Assembly (NCBI RefSeq): GCF_902168175.1
Contig: NZ_CABHOU010000095.1
Span: forward strand, 62,001-126,000
Reading direction: 5' to 3'
Length of the DNA: 64,000 bases
DNA from: an uncultured Chitinophaga sp.
Lineage (GTDB): Bacteria > Bacteroidota > Bacteroidia > Chitinophagales > Chitinophagaceae
Positions 1 to 8,105 of this stretch are shown in pieces. The notes beneath the pieces were generated by a model. The model worked only from the letters and a program-made list of their open reading frames with translations, searched no databases and was not told where the DNA came from. Within the stretch, counting starts at the first letter, position 1. The number at the start of each line of letters is the position of its first letter. The position numbers were made by a program, and so were the translations under genes.

Positions 1-340
1 TATGGGCGGGGGGATTAGTCCCGGTATAGACATGCGGTTTAAGGCCTTACATGCTTTTACCGACAAATTACCCCAGGTGGCTGCTGATGCTCAGTATTCG
101 CTGATCGGCTACAATACGCGCCAGTCTATTCTCAGCGGTGTGCAACAAGGCGCGCTCGAAGAAGTGGATGGCATCATAAACCTGTACCAGGCGCGATACC
201 GGAACTTTAACGTCCTTTTAACAGGGGGAAATTTGGAATTCTTTGCTTCCCGTCTTAAAAATAAGATATTTGCATGCCCTTATCTGTTATATGAGGGTTT
301 AAATTCAATACTAGAAATCAATGCATTGGAAAAAAATTAG
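1..340 (+). CDS. coaX: Type III pantothenate kinase, C-terminal part (cut by window edge)
   Basis: C-terminal 112 or so residues of a type III pantothenate kinase, the cytoplasmic ATP-dependent enzyme that phosphorylates pantothenate in the first step of coenzyme A synthesis. The visible part opens with GGGISPGIDMRFKAL, the glycine-rich segment plus PG..MR..AL signature typical of the ASKHA-fold CoaX family, and later carries LLTGGN, the second nucleotide-binding segment. The reading frame is open to the left edge, so the true start lies outside the window and the ATG at 2 is internal. The stop overlaps the start of the downstream outer-membrane protein gene by about 20 bases, indicating co-transcription. 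Family assignment is secure although the N-terminal half is not seen. Confidence 0.9.
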   Translation, partial: MGGGISPGIDMRFKALHAFTDKLPQVAADAQYSLIGYNTRQSILSGVQQGALEEVDGIINLYQARYRNFNVLLTGGNLEFFASRLKNKIFACPYLLYEGLNSILEINALEKN

Positions 341-1616
341 CATTATTTGCTGCTTGACTGGGTGTGTCGTAGTAGCGAACGATGTTAAAGCGCAGGAGAA
401 TTCTCCTTACTCGCGTTATGGCCTTGGTGATCTGTACAACACACAGCACGTGGTAAACCGCGGTATGGGTGGAGTATCCCAGGCTTACAGCGATTTTCAG
501 TCGGTTAACTTTACGAATCCGGCCAGCTACTCGAACCTGAAATTGGTGACTTATGACGTGGCTTTAGAAGGCGGCGTTAAAAAGATCACAGATAAAGATC
601 AGTCCTTTAGCTCAGGACTTGGAAACCTGGCTTACCTCCAGCTCGGCATTCCCCTCCGTAATAAGTGGGGCGTTGTAGCAGGTTTGAGGCCTATGACCAA
701 CGTTTCTTACAACATTACGCGTAGCGAGGAACGCATCTTCTTCGATACCTTACAGATGCCTGTACTTTACCAATACGAGGGTACCGGTGGCGTTTACCAG
801 GCTTACATCGGTTCTGGTTTTGGCTGGAAGGGTATCAGCGTAGGGTTTAATGCAGGGTACATTTTTGGCAACATTCAGAACAGTACCAAGGCAATTTATC
901 CCCTTGAGTCCAATACTTTTCCTTCGCAACATAGCAAACGTACTACCTACCAGAGTTTCTTCTATAACATTGGGCTGCAGTATGAAATTAAGTTGAACAA
1001 GGAAACCAGTATGGTGTTGGGTGCTTCCGGTAACTTTGAGCAAAAGCTTAAAGCCCGACGCGAAGTATTGCGCGAAACGCTGTACTACGATGCAGGTTCC
1101 AACGACTACGGTACACAGGATACAGTATCCTATACCAGTGGCGACCGCGGAAATATCGTGTACCCGCAGCAGTTTGGTGCAGGTATCATGTTTAAAAAGA
1201 TAGACAAGTGGCAGTTCGGTGCTGACTTTACCTCCGGTAAATGGTCCGAATACCGCAACTATAAAGAGGCCGATTCTACCCGCGATACCTGGAAGGTGGC
1301 AGTAGGTGGCCAGTTTACACCAAACGTATTGGCGCTTAAAGGCTACTGGAACAGGGTAACTTACCGCCTGGGTGGTTACTATGGCCAGGATTACATCAAA
1401 CTGGGCGGACAGGACATGTCGGCCATGGCTGTAACCTTCGGTGCAGGGTTGCCGGTTAGAAGAATGATGTACTCTAACCAGTTCTCTATTGTGAACCTTT
1501 CGTTTGAAATTGGCCGCAGGGGCGATAACAATACGTTGTTAAAAGAGAACTTTTACCGCGTAGGCCTCGGCTTCAGCCTTAGCGACCGCTGGTTCATCAA
1601 ACAAAAATACGACTAA
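321..1616 (+). CDS. Outer-membrane beta-barrel protein
   Basis: A 431-residue protein with a signal peptide (hydrophobic residues about 4-20, cleavage near VKA-QE). It is rich in alternating aromatic/glycine strands such as RYGLGDLY, NFTNPASY, GSGFGWKG and ends with an aromatic strand (RWFIKQKYD), as expected for an outer-membrane barrel of the FadL/OmpA-like general type. The N-terminal NSPYSRYGLGD and NPASYS motifs are shared by a family of Bacteroidota barrel proteins of unknown substrate. The gene overlaps coaX by 20 nt and is followed 10 nt later by lptC, so the three form one unit. The link to lptC suggests an envelope role, but no substrate can be named. Confidence 0.8.
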   Translation: MHWKKISIICCLTGCVVVANDVKAQENSPYSRYGLGDLYNTQHVVNRGMGGVSQAYSDFQSVNFTNPASYSNLKLVTYDVALEGGVKKITDKDQSFSSGLGNLAYLQLGIPLRNKWGVVAGLRPMTNVSYNITRSEERIFFDTLQMPVLYQYEGTGGVYQAYIGSGFGWKGISVGFNAGYIFGNIQNSTKAIYPLESNTFPSQHSKRTTYQSFFYNIGLQYEIKLNKETSMVLGASGNFEQKLKARREVLRETLYYDAGSNDYGTQDTVSYTSGDRGNIVYPQQFGAGIMFKKIDKWQFGADFTSGKWSEYRNYKEADSTRDTWKVAVGGQFTPNVLALKGYWNRVTYRLGGYYGQDYIKLGGQDMSAMAVTFGAGLPVRRMMYSNQFSIVNLSFEIGRRGDNNTLLKENFYRVGLGFSLSDRWFIKQKYD

Positions 1617-1625
1617 GGTTTTCCG

Positions 1626-2222
1626 TTGAAAAAGCTGTTGTTATATACTACTCTGGGCATTTTGCTTTGTAGCTGCGAGAATAAACTCGAGCAGATCATG
1701 GCGCTTGATAAAAGCGCTATAGGGGTAGAGGAAGGCTTTGATATTAAAGTGATCATCAGCCAGGCAGGCCATGTAAAGGCTGAGCTTACGGGTCCTTATA
1801 TGCAACGTCACCTGCAACACCCGGCTTTTGTGGAGTTCTCGAAGGGAATGAAAGTATTGTTCTACGACGATTCCCTGAACCTCACCAGCACCCTTACCGC
1901 CAAATACGGCAAGTACTTTGAAAGTAACGGCGATATATTTTTAAGAGACAGTGTTGTGTTTATTAACACGGTAACACATGCCCGCATGGATTGCCACCGT
2001 TTGAAATACGATGCCCTTACCCAGAAGTTTTCGTCTGATACCGCCGTACGTTACATCAAAGATGGAGCGCCTATGTTCGGCACATCGTTCGTAAGTAACA
2101 GCGACTTCTCGGACATGTCACTCGAAAAAGCCCACGGCGATTTCCAATTCGAGCAACCACTTCCCGCTCCCGATTCAGGAGCAATACCGGTAACGCCTGC
2201 ACGCGATACCATTCCGAAATAA
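1626..2222 (+). CDS. lptC: LPS export ABC transporter periplasmic protein LptC (lipoprotein)
   Basis: A 198-residue protein matching the LptC family, which bridges the inner-membrane LptBFG transporter and the periplasmic LptA scaffold during lipopolysaccharide export. It has a lipoprotein signal with lipobox LLCSC, so it is probably anchored by a lipid rather than by the transmembrane helix of enteric LptC, as is usual in Bacteroidota. Repeated beta-strand segments (VFYDDSLNLTSTLTAKYGKYFESNGDIFLRD region) match the jellyroll fold. The start codon is TTG at 1626, the only one that gives the full signal peptide. It lies 10 nt behind the barrel protein and is followed by a strong hairpin terminator. 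The proline-rich C-terminal tail is variable and unassigned. Confidence 0.85.
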   Translation: MKKLLLYTTLGILLCSCENKLEQIMALDKSAIGVEEGFDIKVIISQAGHVKAELTGPYMQRHLQHPAFVEFSKGMKVLFYDDSLNLTSTLTAKYGKYFESNGDIFLRDSVVFINTVTHARMDCHRLKYDALTQKFSSDTAVRYIKDGAPMFGTSFVSNSDFSDMSLEKAHGDFQFEQPLPAPDSGAIPVTPARDTIPK

Positions 2223-2243
2223 CAGTAGTCATTACTATAACGA

Positions 2244-2277
2244 AAAAAACCAATCAGTTTAAACTGATTGGTTTTTT
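2244..2277. terminator. Bidirectional-looking hairpin terminator after lptC
   Basis: Perfect 17-bp palindrome (arms 2244-2260 and 2261-2277, AAACTGATTGG core) flanked by A6 and T6, 22 nt after the lptC stop. It ends the coaX-barrel-lptC unit. Confidence 0.85.
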
Positions 2278-2508
2278 CGCTTTAACCTATTTTTTTAATC
2301 TAAAATTTCAGTACTAAACGGGCAACAACCATGCCAGCCTCCTCTATGGAAGGCCTTTATTTATAGGCCTGTCAGCCGCATATTGACGTCTAATGCGTTA
2401 CGGTTAAAATGCTTTATATGCGAGAAATACGTTACTCGTTAAATGCTTGTTAACAGCTGCCAATCCATCGCATTCACCAACTAAAAAAGACATTTCACGA
2501 GTTTGGGG

Positions 2509-2538
2509 TTGACGGGCTGACGCAGCTGCCTACCTTTG
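2509..2538 (+). promoter_or_regulatory. Bacteroidota-type promoter TTG-N19-TACCTTTG of small RNA copy 1
   Basis: TTG at 2509-2511 and TACCTTTG at 2531-2538 with 19 nt between, matching the Bacteroidota -33/-7 consensus. The conserved 5' box of the repeated small RNA begins 3 nt after the -7 element, so predicted transcription starts at or next to the first base of the repeat. Confidence 0.65.
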
Positions 2539-2541
2539 TTA

Positions 2542-2604
2542 AGGTTTTTCATAGGATATGGTTAAAATAACTGAGGGTGGTATTCTTACCGCCCTTTATT
2601 TTTT
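2542..2604 (+). ncRNA. Repeated small RNA element, copy 1 (upstream of csaA)
   Basis: Begins with the conserved box AGGTTTTTCATAGGATATGG, continues GTTAAAAT, and ends in a hairpin GGGTGGTA / TACCGCCC (2575-2582, 2587-2594) with loop TTCT, then a T-rich tract. Four other copies in the window share box, loop and layout while the stem varies in a compensatory way. This copy ends about 27 nt before the csaA start, so it may act as an attenuator for that gene or as an independent transcript. No known Rfam family is recognised by eye; function is unknown. Confidence 0.7.
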
Positions 2605-2630
2605 CCCCCCAATACAGTAACTTAACCGCT

Positions 2631-2969
2631 ATGGAAACAATTACATGGAACGACTTTGAGAAGATAGAAATGCGCATAGGCACTATCGTTGCCGTACACC
2701 CTTTCCCTAACGCCCGCAATCCCGCTTACCAGCTCGAAATAGACTTTGGCCAGGTAATAGGCATAAAACGTTCGTCGGCACAAATCACGCGTTTATATAA
2801 CGAGCAGGAACTGATAGGTAAACAAGTAGTTGCAGTGATTAATTTCCCCGTAAAACAAATCGCTAACTTCTTTTCCGAATGCCTGGTGCTTGGCGCCGTT
2901 GGCGACGATAAAGAGGTGACTTTATTACAACCTGACCGGGAGGTAAAGAATGGATTACGCGTGTCTTAG
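2631..2969 (+). CDS. csaA: tRNA-binding protein, CsaA family
   Basis: A 112-residue protein of the CsaA/EMAP-II-like tRNA-binding family, a single OB-fold domain related to the C-terminal domain of some methionyl-tRNA synthetases. In Bacillus CsaA has been described as an export-related chaperone. Diagnostic segments are FEKIEMRIGTIV near the N-terminus, AYQLEIDFG, and the C-terminal LVLGAVGDDKEVTLLQPD; length equals the family norm. The ATG at 2631 begins the conserved METITWNDF; an in-frame upstream extension from 2577 runs through the hairpin of the small RNA and is not credible. The gene is flanked on both sides by copies of the repeated small RNA. No operon partner. Confidence 0.88.
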   Translation: METITWNDFEKIEMRIGTIVAVHPFPNARNPAYQLEIDFGQVIGIKRSSAQITRLYNEQELIGKQVVAVINFPVKQIANFFSECLVLGAVGDDKEVTLLQPDREVKNGLRVS

Positions 2970-3089
2970 TGTGATTAATATTAATTTGATATTAATTATA
3001 ATGCGTGTTCTCCCCGCTTAAAAAATGACATTTACGAACAAAAACCATACGTTCACGGGAATCGTAAAAAAAACGATATATGTGGACTA

Positions 3090-3097
3090 TATATTTG
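3090..3097 (+). promoter_or_regulatory. -7 box TATATTTG of small RNA copy 2
   Basis: Exact match to TAnnTTTG ending 4 nt before the conserved AGG that opens the repeat. No clear TTG lies 17-23 nt upstream. Confidence 0.5.
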
Positions 3098-3101
3098 CAT
3101 C

Positions 3102-3164
3102 AGGTTTTTCATAGGATATGGTTAAAATTATTACAAAGGCGGTATTCTTACCGCCTTTTCTATT
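3102..3164 (+). ncRNA. Repeated small RNA element, copy 2
   Basis: Conserved box AGGTTTTTCATAGGATATGG, then GTTAAAAT and a hairpin AAAGGCGGTA / TACCGCCTTT (3135-3144, 3149-3158) with loop TTCT and a T-rich tail. Lies in the 958-bp gene-free stretch between csaA and the DPP-IV-type peptidase, which holds three of the five copies. The box-to-hairpin spacing is two bases longer than in copy 1. Confidence 0.7.
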
Positions 3165-3451
3165 TCACTTAACCCCATTTTTCCCTCACTCACTTCTTGC
3201 TCGCCTAAATCAAATTACATTCGTTGCGTAAATTTAAATACGTGATAGATATACAAGAACATAATTAAGTATTAAATGATGTGTTTTTATATATCATCTA
3301 ACTTATTGATTGTTAAATTCTTAAAACGAGTGGGAGTTTTCTAAAAGAAGGGCTAAACGTTCATTGGCAGTTTCTCATCGTTCACCAGATAAAATACATC
3401 GTTCGCTAGATTCCAAATTAAAGGTGTTTCTAAATTATAGAAATTCGTTCT

Positions 3452-3525
3452 AGGTTTTTCAATAAAGATATGGTTAAAATTTTTCGGGGCTGTATTCTTG
3501 CAGCCCTGTTTTTTTGCCCCTACCT
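3452..3525 (+). ncRNA. Repeated small RNA element, copy 3 (diverged)
   Basis: Box present with a small insertion (AGGTTTTTCAATAAAGATAT), then GGTTAAAAT and a hairpin GGGCTGTA / TGCAGCCC (3487-3494, 3499-3506) with loop TTCT followed by a T7 tract. The stem differs from copies 1 and 2 by paired changes. The upstream -7 box is degenerate (TAGAAATTCG), so this copy may be silent. Confidence 0.55.
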
Positions 3526-3656
3526 CAAGCTTCTCTGCTTCTCTCAATTCCCAGGCATCATTTATTATACAGGTTAATAGGTGTTTTAATGTTTCCAGAT
3601 TATATGTTCGAAAATATTAATGTTGATGCTGGCGCATCACTAATACCTTATTGCAT

Positions 3657-3715
3657 AAAAAAAGGGCAGTAAGAGTACTGCCCTACTTATTTCGACCATA
3701 TCCTATGAAAAACCT
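3657..3715 (-). ncRNA. Repeated small RNA element, copy 4 (reverse strand)
   Basis: On the minus strand the box AGGTTTTTCATAGGATATGG is followed by GTCGAAATAAGTA and a hairpin GGGCAGTA / TACTGCCC (3683-3676 and 3671-3664) with loop CTCT, then T7. Preceded by an exact TAAATTTG box 3 nt upstream. It is the only copy in this cluster pointing away from the DPP-IV-type gene. Confidence 0.7.
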
Positions 3716-3718
3716 ATT

Positions 3719-3726
3719 CAAATTTA
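3719..3726 (-). promoter_or_regulatory. -7 box TAAATTTG of small RNA copy 4
   Basis: Exact match to TAnnTTTG on the minus strand, ending 3 nt before the repeat as in copy 1. A TTG lies 15 nt further upstream, slightly short of the usual spacing. Confidence 0.5.
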
Positions 3727-3927
3727 CATGCTATAAACTCACAACACAGCCCCATTTCTTAATTGCAGGCAATGGTTGCATAACCGGTAGTTTTTTGACA
3801 ATATCCGGTGGGGGCGGATTGCAGCTTGTAAAGCAGGAGTAACGCCTGTGTAATTATACTTAACAATTTGGCCACGGTTATTTAATTTAGCTGCATTGAC
3901 AACAAATCAAAATCAACCTGCAGGTAT

Positions 3928-6069
3928 ATGAGTATTAAGCTTAACAGATACCCGGTAGCAGTAGCCGGCGTATTACTCCTTTCCCTTGCTATGCCCCGGG
4001 CGCATGCACAAACGAAAAAGGAACTTACATTGGATGTTATCCTGAAACAGCCTTCGCTGTTATCCAAACCTTTACCGTTCATCAACAGCTGGCTGGATAA
4101 GGACCATTACATTGAGAACCGCCGCGAAGGTGGCAGACTGCAACAATTTAAAGTGAATGCGGCTACCGGTAAGGCAGAAGCTTACACTCCGCCACCCGTT
4201 ACCGGCCAGTCAGTAAGTGTGCGTAATAACGACGTTTACCTGCAAACGCCCGGCAGCGGTGAAACACAGCTTACTAATACCAGGGAGGAAGAAAAGAACC
4301 CCACCCTTTCGCCCGATGGCAAATACGTGGCGTTTACCCGTAACAACAACCTTTATTCAATAGATATTGCTTCTAAAAAGGAGACTCAGTATACTACCGA
4401 CGGCTCTGACGTGATTTATAACGGATGGGCATCATGGGTATATTACGAGGAAATACTTGGTCGCTCTTCACGTTACAAGGCTTTCTGGTGGAGTAACGAC
4501 AGCCGAAGCATTGCGTTCATGCGGTTTGACGATACCAAGGTGCCTGTGTTCCCGATTTATAGCCAGGTTGGCCAGCACGGCTACCTCGAAAACACACGTT
4601 ACCCTAAGTCGGGCGACAATAACCCGGAGGTAAAACTGGGCATTGTACCTGTTACCGGTGGCAACATTACCTGGGCCGACTTCAATCCCCAGGACGATCA
4701 ATACTTCGGTACCCCCTTCTGGGCGGCCGATGGAAGCCTCTGGCTGCAGTGGATGCCCCGCGGACAAGACAACCTGAAGATTTACTCCGTAGACCCTAAA
4801 ACAGGCGCTAAAAAGGAAGTATACGACGAAAAGCAAAAGACATGGATCGACTGGTTTAAACCTTTCACTTTCCTGGCTAACAATAAAGGGTTTATTATCC
4901 AGAGTGATAAGTCGGGCTGGGACCATTTATACCTGCTGAATATGGACGGTTCGCTGAAAAAGCAACTGACTACGGGCGACTGGCGTGTAAAAGACCTGGT
5001 AGAGGTAGATGAGAAAAAACAACTCGTATATTTTACGGCCCGTAAAGAACACTCTACCCGTTACGACCTCTACAAAGTAAGCCTCAACGGCGGCCCTATT
5101 ACCCGCCTCACCTTCGGCGACTACTCGCACGATGTAAAGGTGGCACCAGGCGGCGGCTACTTCATCACTTCTTACTCAAACATGCGCACGCCCACTAAAA
5201 TGGCTTTGCTCAATGATAAAGGTAAAGTGGTGCGCGAACTGGGCGATAGCAAAACAGCCGCTATGGACGAATACCAACTCGCGCTGCCTGAATTAAAAAC
5301 ATATAAAACCCGCGACGGTCTCACGCTGCCTATCACTATCGTATGGCCGCTGAACATGGAGCAGGGTAAAAAATACCCCGTCCTTATCAGCATCTACGGC
5401 GGCCCCGATGCAGGAACTATTTACGATACCTGGAAACCTTCCTTAATGCCGCAATGGTACGCTAAAGAAGGTCTCATCCAGGTAGTGGTGGATAACCGCG
5501 CTGCCGGACATCTTGGTAAAGTGGGTATGAACTACATTCACCGCCAGTTGGGTAAATATGAAATTGAAGATTTTATGGACGCGGCTAACTGGCTCAAAAC
5601 ACAGCCTGGTGTAGATGGCAGCAAAATTTGTATGGTGGGTGGCAGCTATGGCGGTTACATGACCTGCATGGCCCTCACCTACGGCGCAGATGTATTTAAC
5701 TACGGTATTGCCAGTTACTCCGTAACCGACTGGCACCTGTACGACAGTCATTATACAGAACGCTTCATGGATTCACCAAAGGAAAACCCGGAAGGTTACA
5801 AAGCTACTTCGGTTATGACGTATGCTGATAAATATAAAGGCATGCTGCGCATTGTGCATGGCACTATGGATGATAATGTTCACCTGCAAAACAGCATTCA
5901 GCTGGTCGATAAACTGGAAGACCTGAATAAACACTTCGAGTTCATGGTATATCCGGGTGAAAGGCATGGCTGGGGCGGCGCTAAGGGCGCACACTCACGT
6001 GCCGAAGCGAACCGTTTTTACTACCAGTACCTGCTGGGCAAACCGGTTCCGGAAGCTTTGCTGAAATAA
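3928..6069 (+). CDS. S9 family prolyl oligopeptidase / dipeptidyl peptidase IV-like
   Basis: A 713-residue secreted peptidase of the S9B (DPP-IV) type, predicted to remove N-terminal X-Pro dipeptides in the periplasm or outside the cell. A signal peptide (residues 1-28, ending AHAQ) precedes a beta-propeller domain (about 40-450) containing WVYYEEIL, equivalent to the double-Glu motif that binds the substrate N-terminus in DPP-IV. The C-terminal alpha/beta hydrolase domain carries the full triad: Ser573 in GGSYGGYM, Asp648 in HGTMDDNVH, His680 in GERHGW. Length is typical. It stands alone, ending in a terminator shared with the convergent lysS. Exact substrate specificity is inferred from the motifs. 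Confidence 0.9.
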   Translation: MSIKLNRYPVAVAGVLLLSLAMPRAHAQTKKELTLDVILKQPSLLSKPLPFINSWLDKDHYIENRREGGRLQQFKVNAATGKAEAYTPPPVTGQSVSVRNNDVYLQTPGSGETQLTNTREEEKNPTLSPDGKYVAFTRNNNLYSIDIASKKETQYTTDGSDVIYNGWASWVYYEEILGRSSRYKAFWWSNDSRSIAFMRFDDTKVPVFPIYSQVGQHGYLENTRYPKSGDNNPEVKLGIVPVTGGNITWADFNPQDDQYFGTPFWAADGSLWLQWMPRGQDNLKIYSVDPKTGAKKEVYDEKQKTWIDWFKPFTFLANNKGFIIQSDKSGWDHLYLLNMDGSLKKQLTTGDWRVKDLVEVDEKKQLVYFTARKEHSTRYDLYKVSLNGGPITRLTFGDYSHDVKVAPGGGYFITSYSNMRTPTKMALLNDKGKVVRELGDSKTAAMDEYQLALPELKTYKTRDGLTLPITIVWPLNMEQGKKYPVLISIYGGPDAGTIYDTWKPSLMPQWYAKEGLIQVVVDNRAAGHLGKVGMNYIHRQLGKYEIEDFMDAANWLKTQPGVDGSKICMVGGSYGGYMTCMALTYGADVFNYGIASYSVTDWHLYDSHYTERFMDSPKENPEGYKATSVMTYADKYKGMLRIVHGTMDDNVHLQNSIQLVDKLEDLNKHFEFMVYPGERHGWGGAKGAHSRAEANRFYYQYLLGKPVPEALLK

Positions 6070-6084
6070 TAAGTTGATAAGCAT

Positions 6085-6120
6085 AAAAAATGGCGGCACT
6101 GATAAGTGCCGCCATTTTTT
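6085..6120. terminator. Bidirectional terminator between the S9 peptidase and lysS
   Basis: 16-bp perfect stem (AAAAAATGGCGGCACT / complement, 6085-6100 and 6105-6120) with loop GATA, in the gap between two convergent genes; A-tract and T-tract serve both directions. Confidence 0.9.
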
Positions 6121-6134
6121 TATCTGTATAAAAA

Positions 6135-7658
6135 CTACTCTTTCTCAATACGCATCTGCGGGAAGAACAGTACATCCTGGATAGACGGCTGGTTCGTCAT
6201 CAGCATGGTCAAACGGTCGATGCCGATACCGATACCGGAGGTTGGCGGCATACCGTATTCCAGTGCGCGCAGGAAGTCGTGGTCGATGAACATCGCTTCG
6301 TCGTCGCCGCGTTGTGCCAGGCCAAGCTGCTCTTCGAAACGTTCGCGCTGGTCGATAGGATCGTTCAGCTCGGAGTAGGCGTTGGCAATTTCTTTACCAT
6401 TTGCCATTAACTCGAAACGCTCTACGAGTCCTGGTTTGCTGCGGTGTTTTTTAGTGAGCGGACTCATTTCAACCGGGTAGTCGGTAATAAAGGTCGGCTG
6501 AATGTAGTGGCCTTCGGCTTTGGCGCCAAAAATCTCATCTACCAGTTTGCCTTTACCCATACTTGGTTCTACATGGATACCGAGTGTGCGGCAGGTATCG
6601 CGCAGCTGCTCTTCGTTCATGTTGCTGATGTCGATGCCGGTATGTTCCTGGATGGCCTCGTACATGGTTACACGGCGGAAAGGTGCCTTAAAATTGATGA
6701 TATTATCGCCTACAGGCACTTCGGTAGTACCATGTAACGTAATCGCTATTTTCTCCAGCAGGCTTTCGGTGGTACGCATCATCCACTCGTAATCTTTGTA
6801 CGCCACGTACATTTCCATTACGGTAAATTCAGGATTATGCGTGCGGTCCATACCCTCATTGCGGAAGTCTTTTGCAAACTCGTACACACCTTCAAAACCA
6901 CCTACGATCAGGCGTTTCAGGTACAGTTCGTTGGCAATACGCAGGTACAAAGGCATGTCCAGTGTGTTGTGGTGCGTAATGAACGGACGTGCAGCGGCGC
7001 CGCCCGGGATAGGCTGGAGGATAGGTGTTTCCACTTCCAGGTAACCCAGGTCGTTATAGAAGTCGCGGATGGTCTTCATTAATTTGGTGCGTTTCACAAA
7101 TACCTCTTTCACCTGCGGATTAATGATGAGGTCTGCATAACGCTGGCGGTATTTGAACTCGATGTCGGTAACCGCATCGAAAGTTTCACCATCTTTTTCT
7201 TTCACCACCGGTAACGGGCGCAACGCTTTCGACAGCAGCTCCAGTTCCCTTACATGGATAGATGTTTCGCCGGTTTTGGTAACAAAGGCATAGCCTTTAA
7301 TGCCGATGATGTCGCCAATGTCCATCAGTTTCTTGAACACTACATCAAACAGGGTTTTATCCTCACCAGGACAAATATCGTCGCGGCGAATGTAGCCCTG
7401 TATGCGGCCGGCGCCGTCCTGGATCTTCACGAAACAGGCTTTACCCATGTCGCGGATGCTCATGATGCGGCCTGCAAGGCACACGTCCTGGAACTGTTCC
7501 TTGGTTTCTTCGCTGTACCTGGCCAAAATATCGGTAGACACTGCATTTACCGGGTATTCCGGCGCCGGGTACGGATCGATTCCCAGTTCCTGCAGTTGTT
7601 TCAATTTATCCCTGCGTATCTGTTCCTGTTCAGACAGGTTTTGTGTAATTGTGCTCAT
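6135..7658 (-). CDS. lysS: Lysine--tRNA ligase, class II
   Basis: A 507-residue class II lysyl-tRNA synthetase, which charges tRNA-Lys in the cytoplasm. The N-terminal OB-fold anticodon-binding domain spans about residues 55-165 (LAGRIMSIRDMGKACFVKIQDG). Catalytic motif 2 is seen as FRNEGMDRTHNPEFT and motif 3 as GIGIGIDRLTM. Length and ending (PQMRIEKE) fit the bacterial family. The ATG at 7658 begins the usual short N-terminal helix. It is monocistronic, with a TATTTTTG box (7698-7705 on the minus strand) about 40 nt upstream and a terminator shared with the convergent peptidase gene downstream. Confidence 0.97.
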   Translation of the reverse strand: MSTITQNLSEQEQIRRDKLKQLQELGIDPYPAPEYPVNAVSTDILARYSEETKEQFQDVCLAGRIMSIRDMGKACFVKIQDGAGRIQGYIRRDDICPGEDKTLFDVVFKKLMDIGDIIGIKGYAFVTKTGETSIHVRELELLSKALRPLPVVKEKDGETFDAVTDIEFKYRQRYADLIINPQVKEVFVKRTKLMKTIRDFYNDLGYLEVETPILQPIPGGAAARPFITHHNTLDMPLYLRIANELYLKRLIVGGFEGVYEFAKDFRNEGMDRTHNPEFTVMEMYVAYKDYEWMMRTTESLLEKIAITLHGTTEVPVGDNIINFKAPFRRVTMYEAIQEHTGIDISNMNEEQLRDTCRTLGIHVEPSMGKGKLVDEIFGAKAEGHYIQPTFITDYPVEMSPLTKKHRSKPGLVERFELMANGKEIANAYSELNDPIDQRERFEEQLGLAQRGDDEAMFIDHDFLRALEYGMPPTSGIGIGIDRLTMLMTNQPSIQDVLFFPQMRIEKE

Positions 7659-7697
7659 TGTATGTTAATCAAGCCTGATTTTTAATTTAACGGAGTG

Positions 7698-7705
7698 CAA
7701 AAATA
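7698..7705 (-). promoter_or_regulatory. Probable -7 box TATTTTTG of lysS
   Basis: Exact TAnnTTTG match on the minus strand, 40 nt before the lysS ATG. No good -33 TTG is seen at 19 nt. Confidence 0.4.
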
Positions 7706-7739
7706 GTCGTTTTCGCCCGTATTATGATAAGGGATTGGG

Positions 7740-7787
7740 ACGGGCATTAGCCCGCTCCCCGGCCGCCGTTGTGTCACTCCCTTCAAC
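7740..7787 (-). repeat. REP-like dispersed repeat, copy R1
   Basis: On the minus strand this reads GTTGAAGGGAGTGACACAAC followed by GGCGGC and an AGCGGGCTAATGCCCGT tail. It matches the copy at 20171-20218 over nearly 48 bp and shares the CAACGGCGG core with copies at 8106, 33969 and 52653. The GTTG...CAAC ends can pair. No transposase accompanies it. Confidence 0.65.
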
Positions 7788-7944
7788 TTTTGATACTGAA
7801 CCGGGCCATTGGCGGTTGCGCAGCTTCCATATTACGCATAACCTTCAGTAAATCAAAATGTTAACACTAACCCTCCTTCCTATTAACCTCCTAAGTAAGA
7901 TGCTGGCTACCCCGTATGACGATCCTTGCTCCATCTAAGGTGTA

Positions 7945-8030
7945 TTCTAGGTTCATTCTAGGTTCATTGTAGGTTCATTCTAGGTATTTTAGCCTAGAAT
8001 GAACCTACAATGAACCTTAGATCTACCTAA
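7945..8030. repeat. Long perfect hairpin built from 11-12-bp direct repeats
   Basis: The left side is a run of TAGGTTCATTC-type units; 7960-7984 is a perfect 25-bp reverse complement of 7993-8017, separated by an 8-nt loop (TATTTTAG). Pairing extends imperfectly a few bases further. It lies in the 716-bp gap between lysS and the universal stress protein. It lacks a T-tract, so it is not a standard terminator. Function unknown. Confidence 0.75.
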
Positions 8031-8105
8031 TATGTACGAAGTATTCTATAACGATCCTGCTTAGATGGTGCAGGGATGCCTGAACCTCTCTGCCCAATAC
8101 CTGTG

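Noticed and set aside
2556..2620. Micro-ORF ATG GTT AAA AT... preceded by AGGAT in each small RNA copy, giving MVKI... peptides
   Set aside because: The distance from this ATG to the conserved loop is 21, 23, 21, 20 and 21 nt, so the frame is not kept through the hairpin; structure, not peptide, is conserved.
3353..3842. Short frames at 3353-3547 (minus) and 3651-3842 (plus)
   Set aside because: They run through small-RNA copies 3 and 4; composition is not protein-like and there is no ribosome-binding site.
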